64,000 bases of DNA from Tubiluchus corallicola (Eukaryota > Priapulida > Priapulimorpha > Priapulimorphida > Tubiluchidae): the NCBI GenBank assembly GCA_030141605.1, contig JAQGDQ010000355.1, positions 62,501 through 126,500 on the forward strand, in the 5' to 3' direction. Position 1 is the stretch's first letter, and each line of letters begins with the position of its first letter. The position numbers and the translations under genes were made by a program. The notes below the pieces were generated by a model. It made no database searches. It was not told where the DNA came from and was given only the letters and a program-made list of their open reading frames with translations. This document shows positions 1 to 12,039 of the stretch, piece by piece.

Positions 1-1694
1 TTGTGTATGTTTGTTTAGGTTTCTGCGTTTTGTACAATTCGATTTACCAGATGGTAGCAGCAAGTATGGTAGCGCGAAAGTGGCTCGAACGAACGACCCT
101 ATACAGTTTATTTTCCTCGTCATCAAAGAGAAGACGCTCCTCCTAGAAGACACAGTTAAGACGATCCTTATTATATTCTGTAGTTTGAACTTGATGTATG
201 AAACTGCTGTACGCAATACAAGAAGAGAAAATAAACAGGCGGGAGAGGCCGAACAGGAGTATAACCGAGAAACAGCAGGAGGTCTTCTCGTACACTGAAT
301 ATCAAGTCAGTGTTTCATCTTGGAAGATTATCCTAATTAGCTAGGTTCTGGTCCTACTGCAATCATCTATTAAGAAGGCCTAACATTTAAAGGAAAGGCT
401 AAGCTTTCTGGGAAGTTAGGCTTATTTCAATGTTCGCAAAAATGTTCAAATGATTTAGTAATAAAAGTGTGATATGCGCCTCGTGTAATTAGTGAAACAT
501 CTCTAAAGCCGCAATCATTTCATGTTTCCAACGCCCATTTTTCCACCAATGACGTCATTTAGTGAAGAAAGGCAGCGCTCTATCACATAAAATCACAAAG
601 CATAATAAGTTTTTACAAAAAATTAGGTAACTGACTTTGTGAATTTTTTGCTTGAACATTAGGTAAGCTGTAGGAATTTGAATTAGTTTAAGTAGCTCAC
701 ACCTACCGAAAGCCAAGAAATGCTTACGAAAAGTCACGAAGTTCACCTATTACGTAATAATTTTCAGTTTAAATAAATTATCATATAAATTGACTTTCTG
801 TTTTATAGACAGGCTTTTTGAGAATTTCTTTTTTATGATTTTCTAAGTTTAAGAGATAACAATAAAATAAGCCCAACATGCTAAGCGATTAGTTCTTCAG
901 TTCCTTTAAGTATAAAATCTCGGCTAGCGCAAATCCAACTACGTGATCTGATATTAAAATGTAAAAGACGTCAGTGTCCTCTGTATAAACTGTAAAATAC
1001 AATTAAAGCACCTGCGGGGTGTTTTTGCATTCTCAATGACAGCAAGAAATTGCCGCATCAAAGTTAACAAAGAATTTCAACGACCCTGATCCACTAGCTG
1101 TCTCGCTCAGAGCCTTTTATAAGTATTTGATTCAACTTAGAACATTACAGTGCAATAAATAACATATACAGTTCAACTACTTCGACAGTTGAGTTCGAGA
1201 CACTGCAAGTTAAAATTCAGCAGGTTCTGTTATAACATAATAACAAATTTGCCCTCTGACAATGAAGATGTTACGCGACAGAAATGTCGTCTTCTTGCTG
1301 CCTTATTAGAAATTTTTCATTTTTAGCAAAGGTGTTAAGATACAATTGTTAAAACGTATTAAAAGCAACTCAATTAGATTAATTGAGATTATATGAGGCG
1401 AAACCGAAATCTGTTGTTATCAAGGCTGGAGAGCAGGATGAGTCGCTGAACCAGCACAGTTATCTTGGCCACGTTCGAATGTAAATATGTCCTTCCTCTA
1501 AGCGGTATATTATTGTCTCGTGTTACAAAAACAAGTAGTTTACAGCGAGTGAATGAATAATGACTGAATGGATAGAGCAATACATGAAATAACGGACTAA
1601 CGGACTAACAATAAATAATAATTATTCGTTTAATGGAAAATGAATAAATGACTTTTCGTGTGCCTACTGGAAGATTCAAACCTTACGATAAGCA
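1..1694. other. No gene recognised
   Basis: AT-rich sequence with only short open frames (the longest about 95 codons) that have no recognisable domain, no convincing splice-bounded exon and no RNA gene. I see nothing supportable here. Confidence 0.6.
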
Positions 1695-2222
1695 TTAAAG
1701 GAAGACAGGATGATTTTTCATACACTACCCCGTTTTCAAATCGATAAAAAGTATACATTTTAACACGACTAATATTGCAAGTGCGTTTCTGATAATTAAA
1801 TAATAGATAAAAAACTTAATTAACGGCGGGCGAGTCCAACACTGTGATGGATGACATCACAAACTAACATAATTTTCAACAGCAAAGGCATGTTTTAAGA
1901 TAAAAATTCAATTTTCAAATTTACCGCTGTGCTCACGCATGAGCTGTCGAACGTGTGCAGTTCGTCCGAAACTAACACATCTGAACGGAGAGGTACAGCA
2001 CCTGTTTTTTTGTGCAATGCGTTTCCGAAATGCAGGCGCTAATGCCCGTCTAACTAGCGAATGACGAAATGCATGTAACAGCGACGAACTAGTGGCGCGA
2101 ATGCGAAATTATTTTTGTGTAGTAATAAATCATTTTTAAAAAAATAGTATGTTTCCTTTCAATATTTTAAAGAGTAGATTGTTGCGATCTACAGCTTAAG
2201 ATGGGGTCCGGTTTGGCTTTAA
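1695..2222 (+). mobile_element. TTAA-flanked MITE, family C, copy 1
   Basis: Non-coding element of about 530 bp that begins TTAAAGGAAGACAGGATGA and whose other end, reverse-complemented, reads TTAAAGCCAAACCGGACCC. A second copy lies at 44103-44600. The two share long internal blocks, for example the stretch around GCGTTTCTGATAATTAAATA and the stretch around CCGAAATGCAGGCGCTA. Terminal inverted repeats with TTAA at both edges suggest a non-autonomous DNA element that uses TTAA targets (piggyBac-like), but no transposase is present to confirm this. Confidence 0.7.
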
Positions 2223-4508
2223 CATTGAGATAAGCGCCTCATTTGGTACACAAAGAACTATTTCTAAAGTTTAATGAGAACAAGGTCCCAGTTTATTCAC
2301 AGCCTCGTGTTCATCAACCTCTTGAGGAATATTTGTGGCAATGAGAGCACAGCTATTCAAGTGCATGAATGTGATGTGTAGAATTGACTGAGTTTCTCGC
2401 AGAAATCGTGATGTTTAGTAGCTTATATATTTTTTGTTATTTTTTTTCACTTGAAGGTATTAAACAGATATTTTCATGTGAAATTCGAATTATTTCTGGT
2501 AACACAAAATAACACATTTAAGAGATGACTTTTATCATAAAATAAGAAAGATATTACTTATAATGTGTGTTTGCCAACTTATTAAAACAGCATTAGAAAT
2601 GTATGTGTTACTGACATCAAGGAAGCCTCAGCTTATGGGGGCCACCCAATGTAGTTACTGGATATTTTCAAAATTTCCAAATAATTTCTCTACACATATC
2701 AAGATGACATAACTGCACACGATGAAATTTCAAACCTGGCTGTGACATTATGGCCTAAAGGGTCAAGTAAATGTGCCCAGAAGGTCACGTGAAGGTCAGC
2801 AAGCGGAAATATCAGGTCAGGATGGAGTGTTATACAATCATTGTGACAAATTTGATGACAACATGACTGCATTTTACAAATTAGTTTGGTAATTTTGGTC
2901 TGTAGTAGAGCATCCGCCATGAAATTCAAACCTACAGTACATTTGGCGAACATAACAAGACAAATATTTGAACATTGTAGCAGTTTCCAGTAAATATTAA
3001 CAAAACATACACGATGCTGCCTCTACTGCAACACTGTCCCTACTTGACAGTTGCGATCTAGACTAGTCCGTGACTACAAATTTTTACTGAAAAATTATCC
3101 GTCTACGGATCCGACTAAGCATGACCAGCGGCGTAGTTGTTGAACAATGTCATATCTTGGAGACTTTCGGTCAATAACTAAAAACTGGAAAAAATTGCAA
3201 AACCGGTCCTCATAGACTGGTGTCAAGTAGAACTCTCCTATTCTACTGATACAGTCAGAGCATAATAACCTTATTTAAACCAAGGCCTGTATGTGGGTAT
3301 TATTATGGCTTAACCACCTCATTGTGCACATCCGCTCTCGCAAAATTCAAAAGTTCGACCTTCAGGGAAGATCGACAACAAATGTCCAAATTAGTTACAT
3401 GCAGTAAATGATTTAGGGATCTTTTTTTTACAAAAAATTAAGTGAGTGAAATCAGCGCATGCGTATAACTCGCAATAGTGGATTCACAGTAATTTAGTAA
3501 AACGTCTCTAAAATTTGCAGCAGGATGTTAAGGCTCATTAAAATTACATATTTACTATTGAGAAATTCACTTTGTACTTGGGAGTTCTAGACTAGTACTA
3601 CCAATGGCGACTACACTGACAATGCAAGAAAAACTCTAGGCAGGGAAGCTAAAATATTATTTAGAAATGACCACAGGGCTTTATGTACGTACATAAGGCT
3701 TGGCAAACTTTCTGAGCAAGATTCTAACACAGTTGAAACAGTCGTGCAATTAAGCTTTACGCTACACATTCCTACCGACTGAAGAAAAAATTTTCTTTGA
3801 ATTCAAACTTCCCCTCTTGTGGCATTGGCGTTTTTAAAGTCGTCGGTTGGGTATCAGCCAGACTTTGTTAAACCGCCTCTCGTCGAAAATACATGTCGTA
3901 CTGATAATGAAAATTACTTCTTTGTAACTTCTGTATGTATTGTTTTTTTCACACGCAGAATTAATATACTTATTGTTTTTAATGTCGTATTTTCTGTGTC
4001 TCACGTGCAATGGGTTTTGTGAAATGCATTTTGAACATCTATTATCAGTCTGAAATATTCAAACGCATTCGAAAAGTACTATAATTTGAATTTGCGCGTT
4101 TGGCTATAGACAACTGAAACTAGACTGCAGGTTTAAAATGAAGGTAAAAATGATACACGTCTACCGAATGAATTTTTTTATATCTGTAATTGTAGTATTT
4201 TGTTATTCCTTAAGGATTGCAGTTTTAGATGTTTTTTGTAATTATAATTGTAAATGTAATTGTAATTGTGTTTGTATTCTTATGTAATTTATGACCTAGC
4301 TATAGAAACTAGTCATAACCTAAATCTAATCTGCACTGTTTCCTTATTCCCGAGGATGGGTCTGTGTGCTGAAATATGCATTGATCGTAAAATTTGATAC
4401 ACTAAACAAAATTCCAGACCTGTGTCATGAAGAAAAGAAGCATATAAGTTAATTTCCCTAGCAGCTTTCTTCTGAACTGAGATACACGTATTTGCCAAAT
4501 CCACTTAC
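2223..4508. other. No gene recognised
   Basis: Non-coding. Around 2700-2950 the text resembles dispersed invertebrate repeats (it contains AAGGTCACGTGAAGGTCA), but I found no second copy in the window to prove it. Nothing else is supportable. Confidence 0.4.
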
Positions 4509-4803
4509 TTGTCTCCACTGTATTAAACTTTTTAAGAAGTCCATTACGCTTGCTTGCAGCCTCATCTTCAACTTTTCCACTTGTGCTGTATGCAACACGT
4601 TTCTCCTCGTCTATAACACGTTCTTCTAGGGCTACGTAGGAAATTCTCAACGTGGGCCTAGCACTGAAACCAGCACGGGCCACAATTTGATGTTTCCAAC
4701 TCACTAACTCCACGCCCACGATAGCTGTGAATGCGAAACAACCAAATATGATTAAGAATCTATTTTTGGCTATCTGTTGAAACACTGTAGGCTGGTTCTT
4801 CAT
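4509..4803 (-). CDS. Candidate first exon of a type II membrane protein
   Basis: An open frame of 98 codons starts at an ATG and ends at a good splice donor (ACAA|GTAAGT, phase 1). The product has a short N-terminal cytosolic segment, a hydrophobic signal-anchor at about residues 15-31 (NRFLIIFGCFAFTAIVGVEL), then a charged, lumen-type stem with many K, E and R. That layout is typical of Golgi glycosyltransferases and sulfotransferases, but no catalytic motif is present, so the family is unknown. Following exons would lie at lower coordinates. I could not find one before position 1, so the gene would run off the left edge. It could also be a chance frame. Confidence 0.35.
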
Positions 4804-4945
4804 ATCATAAGTGTTAATGTGCTATAAACGTGCATTCACATAGAGTGATTATTCGTTTCCTGTGACATCTGGCACATGATTATTCCAGCTACGTCCCTCA
4901 CTGCCTGCTGACTGAATGACTGAATGAACTAAGTGGGACGCTTTT

Positions 4946-4962
4946 CACGGGTATAAATAGTT
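4946..4962 (+). promoter_or_regulatory. TATA-box-like motif
   Basis: GGGTATAAATAG on the + strand, followed about 30 bp downstream by an initiator-like ACAGTTAG. It points away from the exon at 4509-4803, and I found no + strand gene starting just after it. Function is unproven. Confidence 0.25.
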
Positions 4963-5330
4963 CACAGGCATACAGTTAGCTTGCTCGCTTGGAAAACGTG
5001 TCAACGATAAAGGCGGAGGCCGACAGTGTTGTAATTATTTAGCGATTAAGACACAAGTTTCTTTCGAGGTTAATGAGATTATTGCCTCCGCTCAGGTGAA
5101 TGACAATATTATCTTCGGCGTAATATATGGGTTTTTATGCTCAGGACTGGTTATAAGTCTAGCTGACCGATTTTTTTTCAAATTGGGCCCCGCGCACACA
5201 CTCGAGACAAGGATGCTATAATGAATTGATGAGTATACAGCGAGGTTTCTTAATACTGTGAATGTACTGAAACCATTCAGTCTGACATTGTGCATCTACG
5301 TTTCAATGTTTTTTTCCTGATGGTTCCTTA

Positions 5331-5450
5331 CAGTCAACCTCGGATATAAGGCACACCTCGGGACCGGAAAAAATCGTCCCTTATATCCGATGTCCCTTAT
5401 AGTCGAAGTTGCGTCAGACCGAGGGTACATCTAGACCTGAAAATAAGTAT
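5331..5450 (+). mobile_element. Pogo/Tigger-like DNA transposon end (fragment)
   Basis: The sequence starts CAGTCAACCTCGGATATAAG and continues with a purine/pyrimidine pattern about ATAAGG and CCCTTATATCCG that folds back on itself. This resembles the terminal inverted repeat of Tigger/pogo elements (Tc1-mariner superfamily). No opposite end and no transposase were found, so it is a fragment. Confidence 0.45.
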
Positions 5451-6236
5451 TTTTTGCTTTATTTTTACAGATTGTTTAACTTTATACCTTTGCTTGTTTG
5501 CGTTCATTGTGTACTAAATCTTTTAAAAGTGAGAAATTAAATAAATAAATTTCAGTGCCAGTGACAGGGATATTTCTTCATAGACAGTTTTTTATACCTC
5601 AGTCTCAATCCGTCCCATCCTGACACTGTGCTGCTTTTTAATGATAAGATAATTGTTTCTGCAAGGCTGTAATAGTCCCACAAACTACAGGTCAATTTCA
5701 CTATTGCTCTCATTCTCTAAAACAACTAATATGTGCCAGAATATTGTCAAGTTTCTTTCACACAATAAAATACTTTCTAAATCTCAATTCGGCTTTATGA
5801 AAAATGATTCAACTACATTAGCTGTCTCTAAAATAGTGGACAACTTTATAACTAGCCTCGACTGTAATGATAAGAGTTTGTTCATTAATCATAATTTGCA
5901 TAAACCACAAGAGATGGCACTGCAATGTTATAACTGATTCAGCGCCTGAGTTTGAGCGCACATTCATTTTTGTTCTTGTTTTGGATAATAATCAATGACG
6001 ACTTTAACACTCTCGCTTGTATCTGATCTTATCTGATGTTTATTAAACCATTCTGTCATCACATTGACCAAAAGAAATTAACTTTCACTCAATTTTTACA
6101 CTTATACACCGTATTTGGCACCATGCAACACGAAGTACCTCTGGACAAATTAGACCATTATGGTATCAGAGGTCGTACTCTGTATCTATTCATCTCATAA
6201 CTAAACAACCGTAGACAGTTTACCTATGATGTATCC

Positions 6237-6520
6237 TGTAGCGGATAGCCCTATAGGCTGAATAGGCTGAAGCCTAAGGCCCGGGATCAAAAGGGGCCCG
6301 GCAAAATAAAACGAATAAAAAAATAAATTGACAAAAGAGCAAGGGGCCCGCCAAAATAAAATATAGAAAAAAGTTTTTTTTCAAAAGTCAGTCACTATAT
6401 TTCAAATCGGGTTTACACAAATCAAGCTCCACAAAAACACGTCAGCTCAGCAGTGTAGCAACATTTAAAAGGCCCGTTCCAAGCTCAAGCCTAAGGCCTG
6501 ATATCATAATCCGCCGCTGG
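6237..6520. mobile_element. hAT-type MITE with 8-bp target duplication
   Basis: Non-coding 284-bp element bounded by the 8-bp direct repeat ATGTATCC (6229-6236 and 6521-6528). One end reads TGTAGCGGAT and the other, reverse-complemented, reads CCAGCGGCGGAT. An 8-bp target duplication and a CAGNGGCGGAT-like terminus are typical of hAT elements. It sits inside the reverse transcriptase fossil. Confidence 0.75.
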
Positions 6521-6679
6521 ATGTATCCTCTCAAATATCAGACATAACGTGCGGGATCCCTCAGGGTTCGACACTCGGTCCTCTTTAATTTGTTTTGCAT
6601 ATAAAGGATCTTCCCAACCGTTTTTCGCTTGACACCCAGCTTTTTTTTGCCGCATTCCTATTCTTGAATGACCACAATC

Positions 6680-7239
6680 TTAAAGGAAAACCGGATGATT
6701 GTGTAAACACTAGTTCAGCATAAAAAATGCTCTAAAATATTGAAAACTACAATAGCTTTTTTTAAATCAAAGTTTAGATTAAATAATAATAATTACCTCG
6801 GATATTCAAATATCGTTAAACTTTCAAAGCTACGCGTGGCTCAGTGAATTTACTAAGATTAGCAGCGGCGCCTTTTTGTCATATTCGCGTGGCCGACAAA
6901 GAGAAGGCGGTACAGTGATAACCATGATCATGAACTGCAGTGTGAGTTTCTGACATCATATGATGTAAAGTCCATTTTTCGTGGCATCATGCGTTTAAAC
7001 AGTACTGTAACACTTATGCAAATGTCCTTGATGCGCAAGGGAAGACTCCTACCATTGCACAAAGTGTGGTTAGTTTCTGACGTAAGCAATAGCTGTGCTC
7101 GGTTGCCGTTAATTAACTGTCTAAGCTAATTATTCAAATATAAGGAACAATTATTAACTTTTATAGGCAAGAAAATGTATATTTTGGACAGTAAATTAAA
7201 ATGAGATTGAGTCTAAACAATCGTCCGTTCTTCCTTTAA
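6680..7239. mobile_element. TTAA-flanked MITE, family B, copy 1
   Basis: Element of about 560 bp starting TTAAAGGAAAACCGGATGAT and ending in the inverse, ATCGTCCGTTCTTCCTTTAA. Removing it and leaving one TTAA brings the two halves of the surrounding reverse transcriptase back together, which supports a 4-bp TTAA target. A second copy in inverse orientation lies at 24731-25281, sharing internal text such as the CATGATCATG and GGCGCCT regions. Confidence 0.75.
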
Positions 7240-7310
7240 CATTTTTTAACACTCTGTAAGGACCGAACTTGCTCAAGTAAATAACTGGATGAATGCTAAC
7301 AAATTTTCTA

Positions 7311-7809
7311 TCTTCTTCTTTCCAGCTTTTCCCTATACGGGGTCGCCGTTGTGAATGAGTCTTCTCCACGCATTCCTGTTGTTGACCATCTCTTCATTTA
7401 TGTCTTCCTTTCCCACATGATCTTCACCGACTCTTCTTTTCAAGTGTCCATACCATCGCAATTTTGCGAGGCTTCCACTACTTTTACTGTTCCTCTGAAT
7501 ATTATTATTTCTAATTTTATATCTTCTTGTTATTCCCACCATCCATCTCAACATCCTCATCTCCACCACACCCATTTTCTTCTCTTCGGTCTTTAGAGAA
7601 GCTGCTTCCAGCCCATAGATTAGAGCGGGTCTGACCACTTCTTGGTGGACTCACCTTTAAGTCTCACCGACTCATTCATAGAAGGTTTTGGCGCAGTTTT
7701 TGCAGGCGGATGCCGCCCTTCCTGACCCTAACCCTCCCTATTTATCCGGGCTTAGGACCGGCACTGAGTTGGGCTGGCTTGCCCCCCCCTCCCCCCAGTG
7801 GTTAGGATT
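7311..7809 (-). mobile_element. 5'-truncated RTE/L1-like retrotransposon insertion
   Basis: A 499-bp insertion is bounded by a perfect 15-bp direct repeat, CTAACAAATTTTCTA (7296-7310 and 7810-7824), the signature of target-primed reverse transcription. The - strand frame 7638-7333 encodes the C-terminal tail of a non-LTR protein (motifs MRMLRWMVGITRR and LRWYGHLKRR), and the element ends in a short AGAAGAAGA tail. It inserted into the older reverse transcriptase fossil. Confidence 0.75.
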
Positions 7810-8040
7810 CTAACAAATTTTCTAGAAATTATAAAAAAACTAAATATATGTTAATCAGCAATACCAAATTCGCCGATACTGCTGTGTTAATTTGAAATGA
7901 GCAACAGACGTATTGAACAATAGAACGTTCAAGTGAGATAAAATATTTACAAAAAACATTAAGGCAAACACGTGTACAACGTGCAGTAAATAAAATTAGT
8001 AAAATAATTAACATAATAGCCAAGATACGATATTTATAAA

Positions 8041-8384
8041 TATTGGCACCTTAGAAATGATATATTCCGCATTAATTTTACGATATATTCGATAGTGTAT
8101 TCTTCATTACAAACAAAATAAATGCCTTAACAGATAAATTACCTACATTGCACATAAATCATATTATAGGCGAATGCGATATACAAGTTTTAAAAGCATT
8201 TATCAATTTAGCAAAGGATGACGTTCTAGCTAGTTTAATGTAAAGCTTTGTAAATAATTTCGTTAAAATATGAAGACCAAATAGTTAATATAGAAGATCT
8301 GATAATATAGATGTTACGTGTTTCTTATAATTAAATGTATCCACCATTAGCTACTCGGATGCGCAATTGTATATAATTCAATTT
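8041..8384. other. No gene recognised
   Basis: Non-coding AT-rich sequence following the end of the reverse transcriptase fossil. Nothing supportable. Confidence 0.5.
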
Positions 8385-8387
8385 GCA

Positions 8388-8464
8388 TACACACACACAC
8401 GCACTCACGCACGCACGCACGCACGCACGGACGGACGGACGTATGGAGGGGTGGGTGGGTGTGC

Positions 8465-8539
<75 letters not shown>
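8388..8539 (+). repeat. Compound microsatellite (CA, CGCA, CGGA, GATA)
   Basis: Runs of CA, then CGCA, then CGGA units, and after a short G/T-rich spacer about 18 uninterrupted GATA units (8466-8538). Confidence 0.95.
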
Positions 8540-8541
<2 letters not shown>

Positions 8542-10020
8542 CCTAATGTTTATATATTATGGAACAATAAAAGTATGTCGTGTTTCAAGTTAGAACATTC
8601 TCAGAAAATTGTTACATAAAATTAGATAATTTTTTTATGTAACGAAAGGAGAAAGACATTGTAAATAATCTATAACGTAATTGTGATATCAACTTATACA
8701 TTAATATTTAACTCCCGGTTTGATTGTATTAACCGTTAAGCACTTTTGCCTACAAATAGAGGGCAGCACTTGTACATATTATACCCTAATTTGTATTTGT
8801 GTGCAAAAAATGACTTGTAATAGTAATAACAATAATTACTGCAAGTGTGACCATTCTGCAACCACTGCTCACTGCACAGAACAAAGCCATTAAATTTACG
8901 ACTTTCACTTTCACATTCGGTTCCACTAAATTTGCTAAAAATGCACGAGATTTACTAATCAGAGCTAGCTAAATTTGTCTACTCATTTAACAATAATCAA
9001 CTTCCTGATATATTTGGCAATTATTTTACATGCGCATCTAGCATGTAATGGTGACGGATTCTGCAAAATTTGTTGACAAACTTTCCTACTTTATTAAAAC
9101 GTTAACACATCTAAGGGACAAAATTCGCTAAAATATTAAGGCACGTTCATATGGGATTTTCCTCATGATAATCTAAATCTAGTATCCTACAATAACTTAA
9201 TAACTAAGAGACCGCTTATTTCAAATTACTTAATTTATTTATTTTTAACAGTGGAATTTGTAAGCAGTGACACAGTTCCGTAGTCTGTAATCAAGCCTAC
9301 ACGTGTCAGTTGTTTTTGTTCTAGTTTTTACTTGACGTATTCAAGCATACATGATAAAACTGGTTAATTCCCTTGCATATTTTTGCCTTTGATTCCAAAT
9401 TACGTTTACTACTTTACCACTTGAATTCTCACACTTTTTTGTTTTGCTTTCTCATTTAAGTTGCTGCTTCGTGCACGAGTAATACATTACTTACTTATTT
9501 ATGCTTTATATTATTTGTTATTGTTTTGTTATTTAAATTTATTTCAGAGTAATTAAAATGCGTGAATGGCTCTGTATAATTTGTATATTTTGTTTTATTC
9601 ATTCTGTATAATTTGTGATATTTAAATTGTTTTTGAACTGTGTAATTGGGTAATTTCTAAATCGGATTTCATGTCTCGGTATTTTAAATGCTTGCCGTTA
9701 TCAATATTTCTGTAATGTATTTTTGCCTTTATTTTATTTTGTAGATGACTTTGGAAATAACTAACAGTTTTATAATTGTTGGTTAAAGCGTTATCCAACT
9801 TAAAGCTTTTAAATAAAGCGTTATTAAATAAAGAAATAATAATAATAATTTGGTGGATTTATTTCAGTGCAACCTTCGCTTTTTTATTATTAGGCCTGCT
9901 TACAGTTTTCATTACTACGTTTCTGCTGCTTAATTGATTAATGTTTATGAGATACTTACATATGTAACAATTTTTGTTTTATTGACTTGTATTATGCGTT
10001 TTTACCTGGAATAAAATACA
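8540..10020. other. No gene recognised
   Basis: AT-rich sequence without an open frame of note. It ends in AAATACAACTTATCTTGTC, the sort of tail that commonly closes LINE 3' regions, so part of it may be an old LINE 3' end. This is not demonstrated. Confidence 0.4.
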
Positions 10021-10025
10021 ACTTA

Positions 10026-10205
10026 TCTTGTCTTGTCTTGTCTCGTCTCGTCTCGTCTCGTCTCGTCTCGTCTCGTCTCGTCTCGTCTCGTCTTCGTCAT
10101 GTCTCGTCTCGTCTCGTCTCGTCTCGTCTCCTCTCCTCTCCTCTCCTCTCCTCTCCTCTCCTCTCATCTCCTCTCCTCTCATCTCATCTCATCTCATCTC
10201 ATCTT
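10026..10205 (+). repeat. Pentanucleotide array TCTTG/TCTCG/TCTCC/TCTCA
   Basis: About 35 five-base units in ordered blocks: TCTTG, then TCTCG, one irregular unit, TCTCG again, then TCTCC and finally TCTCA. The block order shows successive spread of point variants. The long leucine/serine or glutamate/arginine frames over it are by-products. Confidence 0.95.
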
Positions 10206-11007
10206 ATAAGATCTTACATACCAGTACTTTTGGCTAAATCAAGTTATGTTGTTTTCATATTATCAAGTAGTTGATTTGCTTATTATTTTGCTAAGCTATC
10301 GTTTTACTTTCTTTTTAAGTTGCTGCTTTATTTTGTTTGACCTTTTTACTGCATTTTTTACATAATATTTACCTACATTTATTAAATTAATATTTTTTTC
10401 ATTATATGATCAGACTACAATGGCACTATGACTTAAAAATTTATGCCTACTATACAGAAGTGCTTGACTTGATGACCAATTGGTTCTTCACCGCCCTTTC
10501 GCCTGTTTCAAATTCGTTTTTTGTTTGGTTTAATTTTGTTCATTTTTGCTACGTAAATGTATATTTGAAATATGTGTATTTTTTCGAGTTAAAAATAAAA
10601 ACAGAGCTATCTAAATCTAAATCAGTTGCAGTAATCAGGCCTGCTTGAAAATGTACTCTAAGACTTCTTTAGTATTCACTACCTAAACTTTTTATTCCTC
10701 ATTGAGGCCATATTCTTTGACCGGCAAAGATGTTCCCAGGATGGTCACGGTCCCTGTGGAGCATGTATAGTATCTGACATATGTTCGGATTCACAGCGCC
10801 CGACAGACCGGCCCTTAGTGTGCCTCTGTTCATAAATGTATATATATTTTGCGATGTCCTAAATAGCAATCTCATATTCACTCTCATCCTCATCATTTCA
10901 CTAACCTAATCCTATTAATTCACATCTCCTGCACTCTCCAGTATCATTCCATCATTCTGTACCTTCCCTTTTTTGCACCCTAACACCTGCAACATTAATT
11001 GCATTAT
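10206..11007. other. No gene recognised
   Basis: Short open frames only, without recognisable domains or splice context. Nothing supportable. Confidence 0.5.
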
Positions 11008-11051
11008 AGTCACACGAGTAATGCTTCTAACTATAATGCAAGCAGCAATTT

Positions 11052-11568
11052 CATCATGTCATGTCAGTTAAGCAACGTAGAACCTGGTTAGTACTTGGAG
11101 GGGTGACCGCCTATGAATCAGGTGCTGTAGGTTTGCGGGATGCCCACACTGTATCTCGATACTAGACGGAAGAGCTGCACAAGCAGTCAACGGCTAGAGG
11201 GCGGAGGAGGTCAAGTGACCCAACGGCCATGTGTAGAGGAGTAAACCTTCCAAATCAGGAGTGGAGTCCCGAAGGCGGACCAGTGCAGCATAGTCACTGA
11301 CTCCGGCAGCTCCTGCAGCCAACCTGGTGCCAAACGTATCGCTCTGCTTTTCTTTGAACTACACCAGGGAGGAAGAGAGGGAGTTCCTCTTGTCTGGGCA
11401 ATTCAGGATCTCCATACACCTTGCCCAGGCGTGCGCCCTGGAGAGGCAGTGGTTCAAGGATCGTATTGCTCAGCCACAGTCGACGCTGCAGCTCCATCAA
11501 TGTGATGAATAACTGACTCTCTTGGCGCACACTCCATTGTCTTCCGACACAGAAGGATGCCAACAACA
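11052..11568 (+). mobile_element. 5S-rRNA-derived SINE, copy 1 (5'-truncated)
   Basis: Positions 11066-11138 match the 3' two thirds of a 5S rRNA (GTTAAGCAACG, GGTTAGTACTTGGAGGGG, TGACCGCC, GGTGCTGTAGG), which includes the internal pol III control region. About 430 bp of a shared body follows, ending GGATGCCAACAACA. The body is the same as in the inverse copy at 29874-30404. The element is flanked by an imperfect 44-bp direct repeat (11008-11051 and 11569-11612, three mismatches by eye). The - strand frame across the body (11578-11294) has no stop. Confidence 0.85.
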
Positions 11569-11612
11569 AGTCACACAAGTAATACCTCTAACTATAATGC
11601 AAGCAGCAATTT

Positions 11613-12039
11613 ATACAGATGTCATGTCGATTTTATTGTGAAATTAATGTAATTATGTAATCCTATGTATACCATGTCATCATGTGTTGTTTGGCGTTTT
11701 CGTAATAAAAATACACTAAAATTCTAGAGTAAAAAATTCTCAGACTGTTTCTTCTGGCGATATTGAGTAGCAGGACTTGCTATGTGGCTCAGAGCCAAGT
11801 TGTCAGAAATAATGAGATGTCTTACAAGCACTAATATCCACCTTATCTTCGCACTAAGCATTATTTGAGACCAAATAGAGAATATATAAACCTGCTGTCG
11901 GTGGGTTGCGGCAGAGAACAAATATGTGATTAATTTGTATGCTGGCTGCAGGTAGACCGGACGCCAGCCAGATAAACCTTGCATAATTGGCACCAGATAG
12001 CAGCAGCGTACAATACAATAACACGAGCCAAAAAGCTGC
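11613..12039. other. No gene recognised
   Basis: Non-coding interval between the 5S-SINE and a MITE. The short frames have no support. Confidence 0.5.

Larger units (their letters stand above)
5650..8040 (+). pseudogene. Dead CR1/Jockey-like non-LTR reverse transcriptase with nested insertions
   Basis: Pieces of one reverse transcriptase run in order on the + strand. A motif like NYRSISLL and then SQFGFMKNDST lie at 5680-5830, LDKLDHYGIRGRTL at about 6140-6180, CGIPQGSTLGPL at about 6549-6585, ELAQVNNWMNANKFS at about 7268-7310, and YKKTKYMLISNTKFAD at about 7830-7880. These are the usual successive blocks of non-LTR reverse transcriptases. Stops and frameshifts make it inactive. Three other elements split it at 6237-6520, 6680-7239 and 7311-7809, and when they are removed the blocks fall back into order. 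No endonuclease domain was seen upstream, so the copy is 5'-truncated. Confidence 0.75.
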
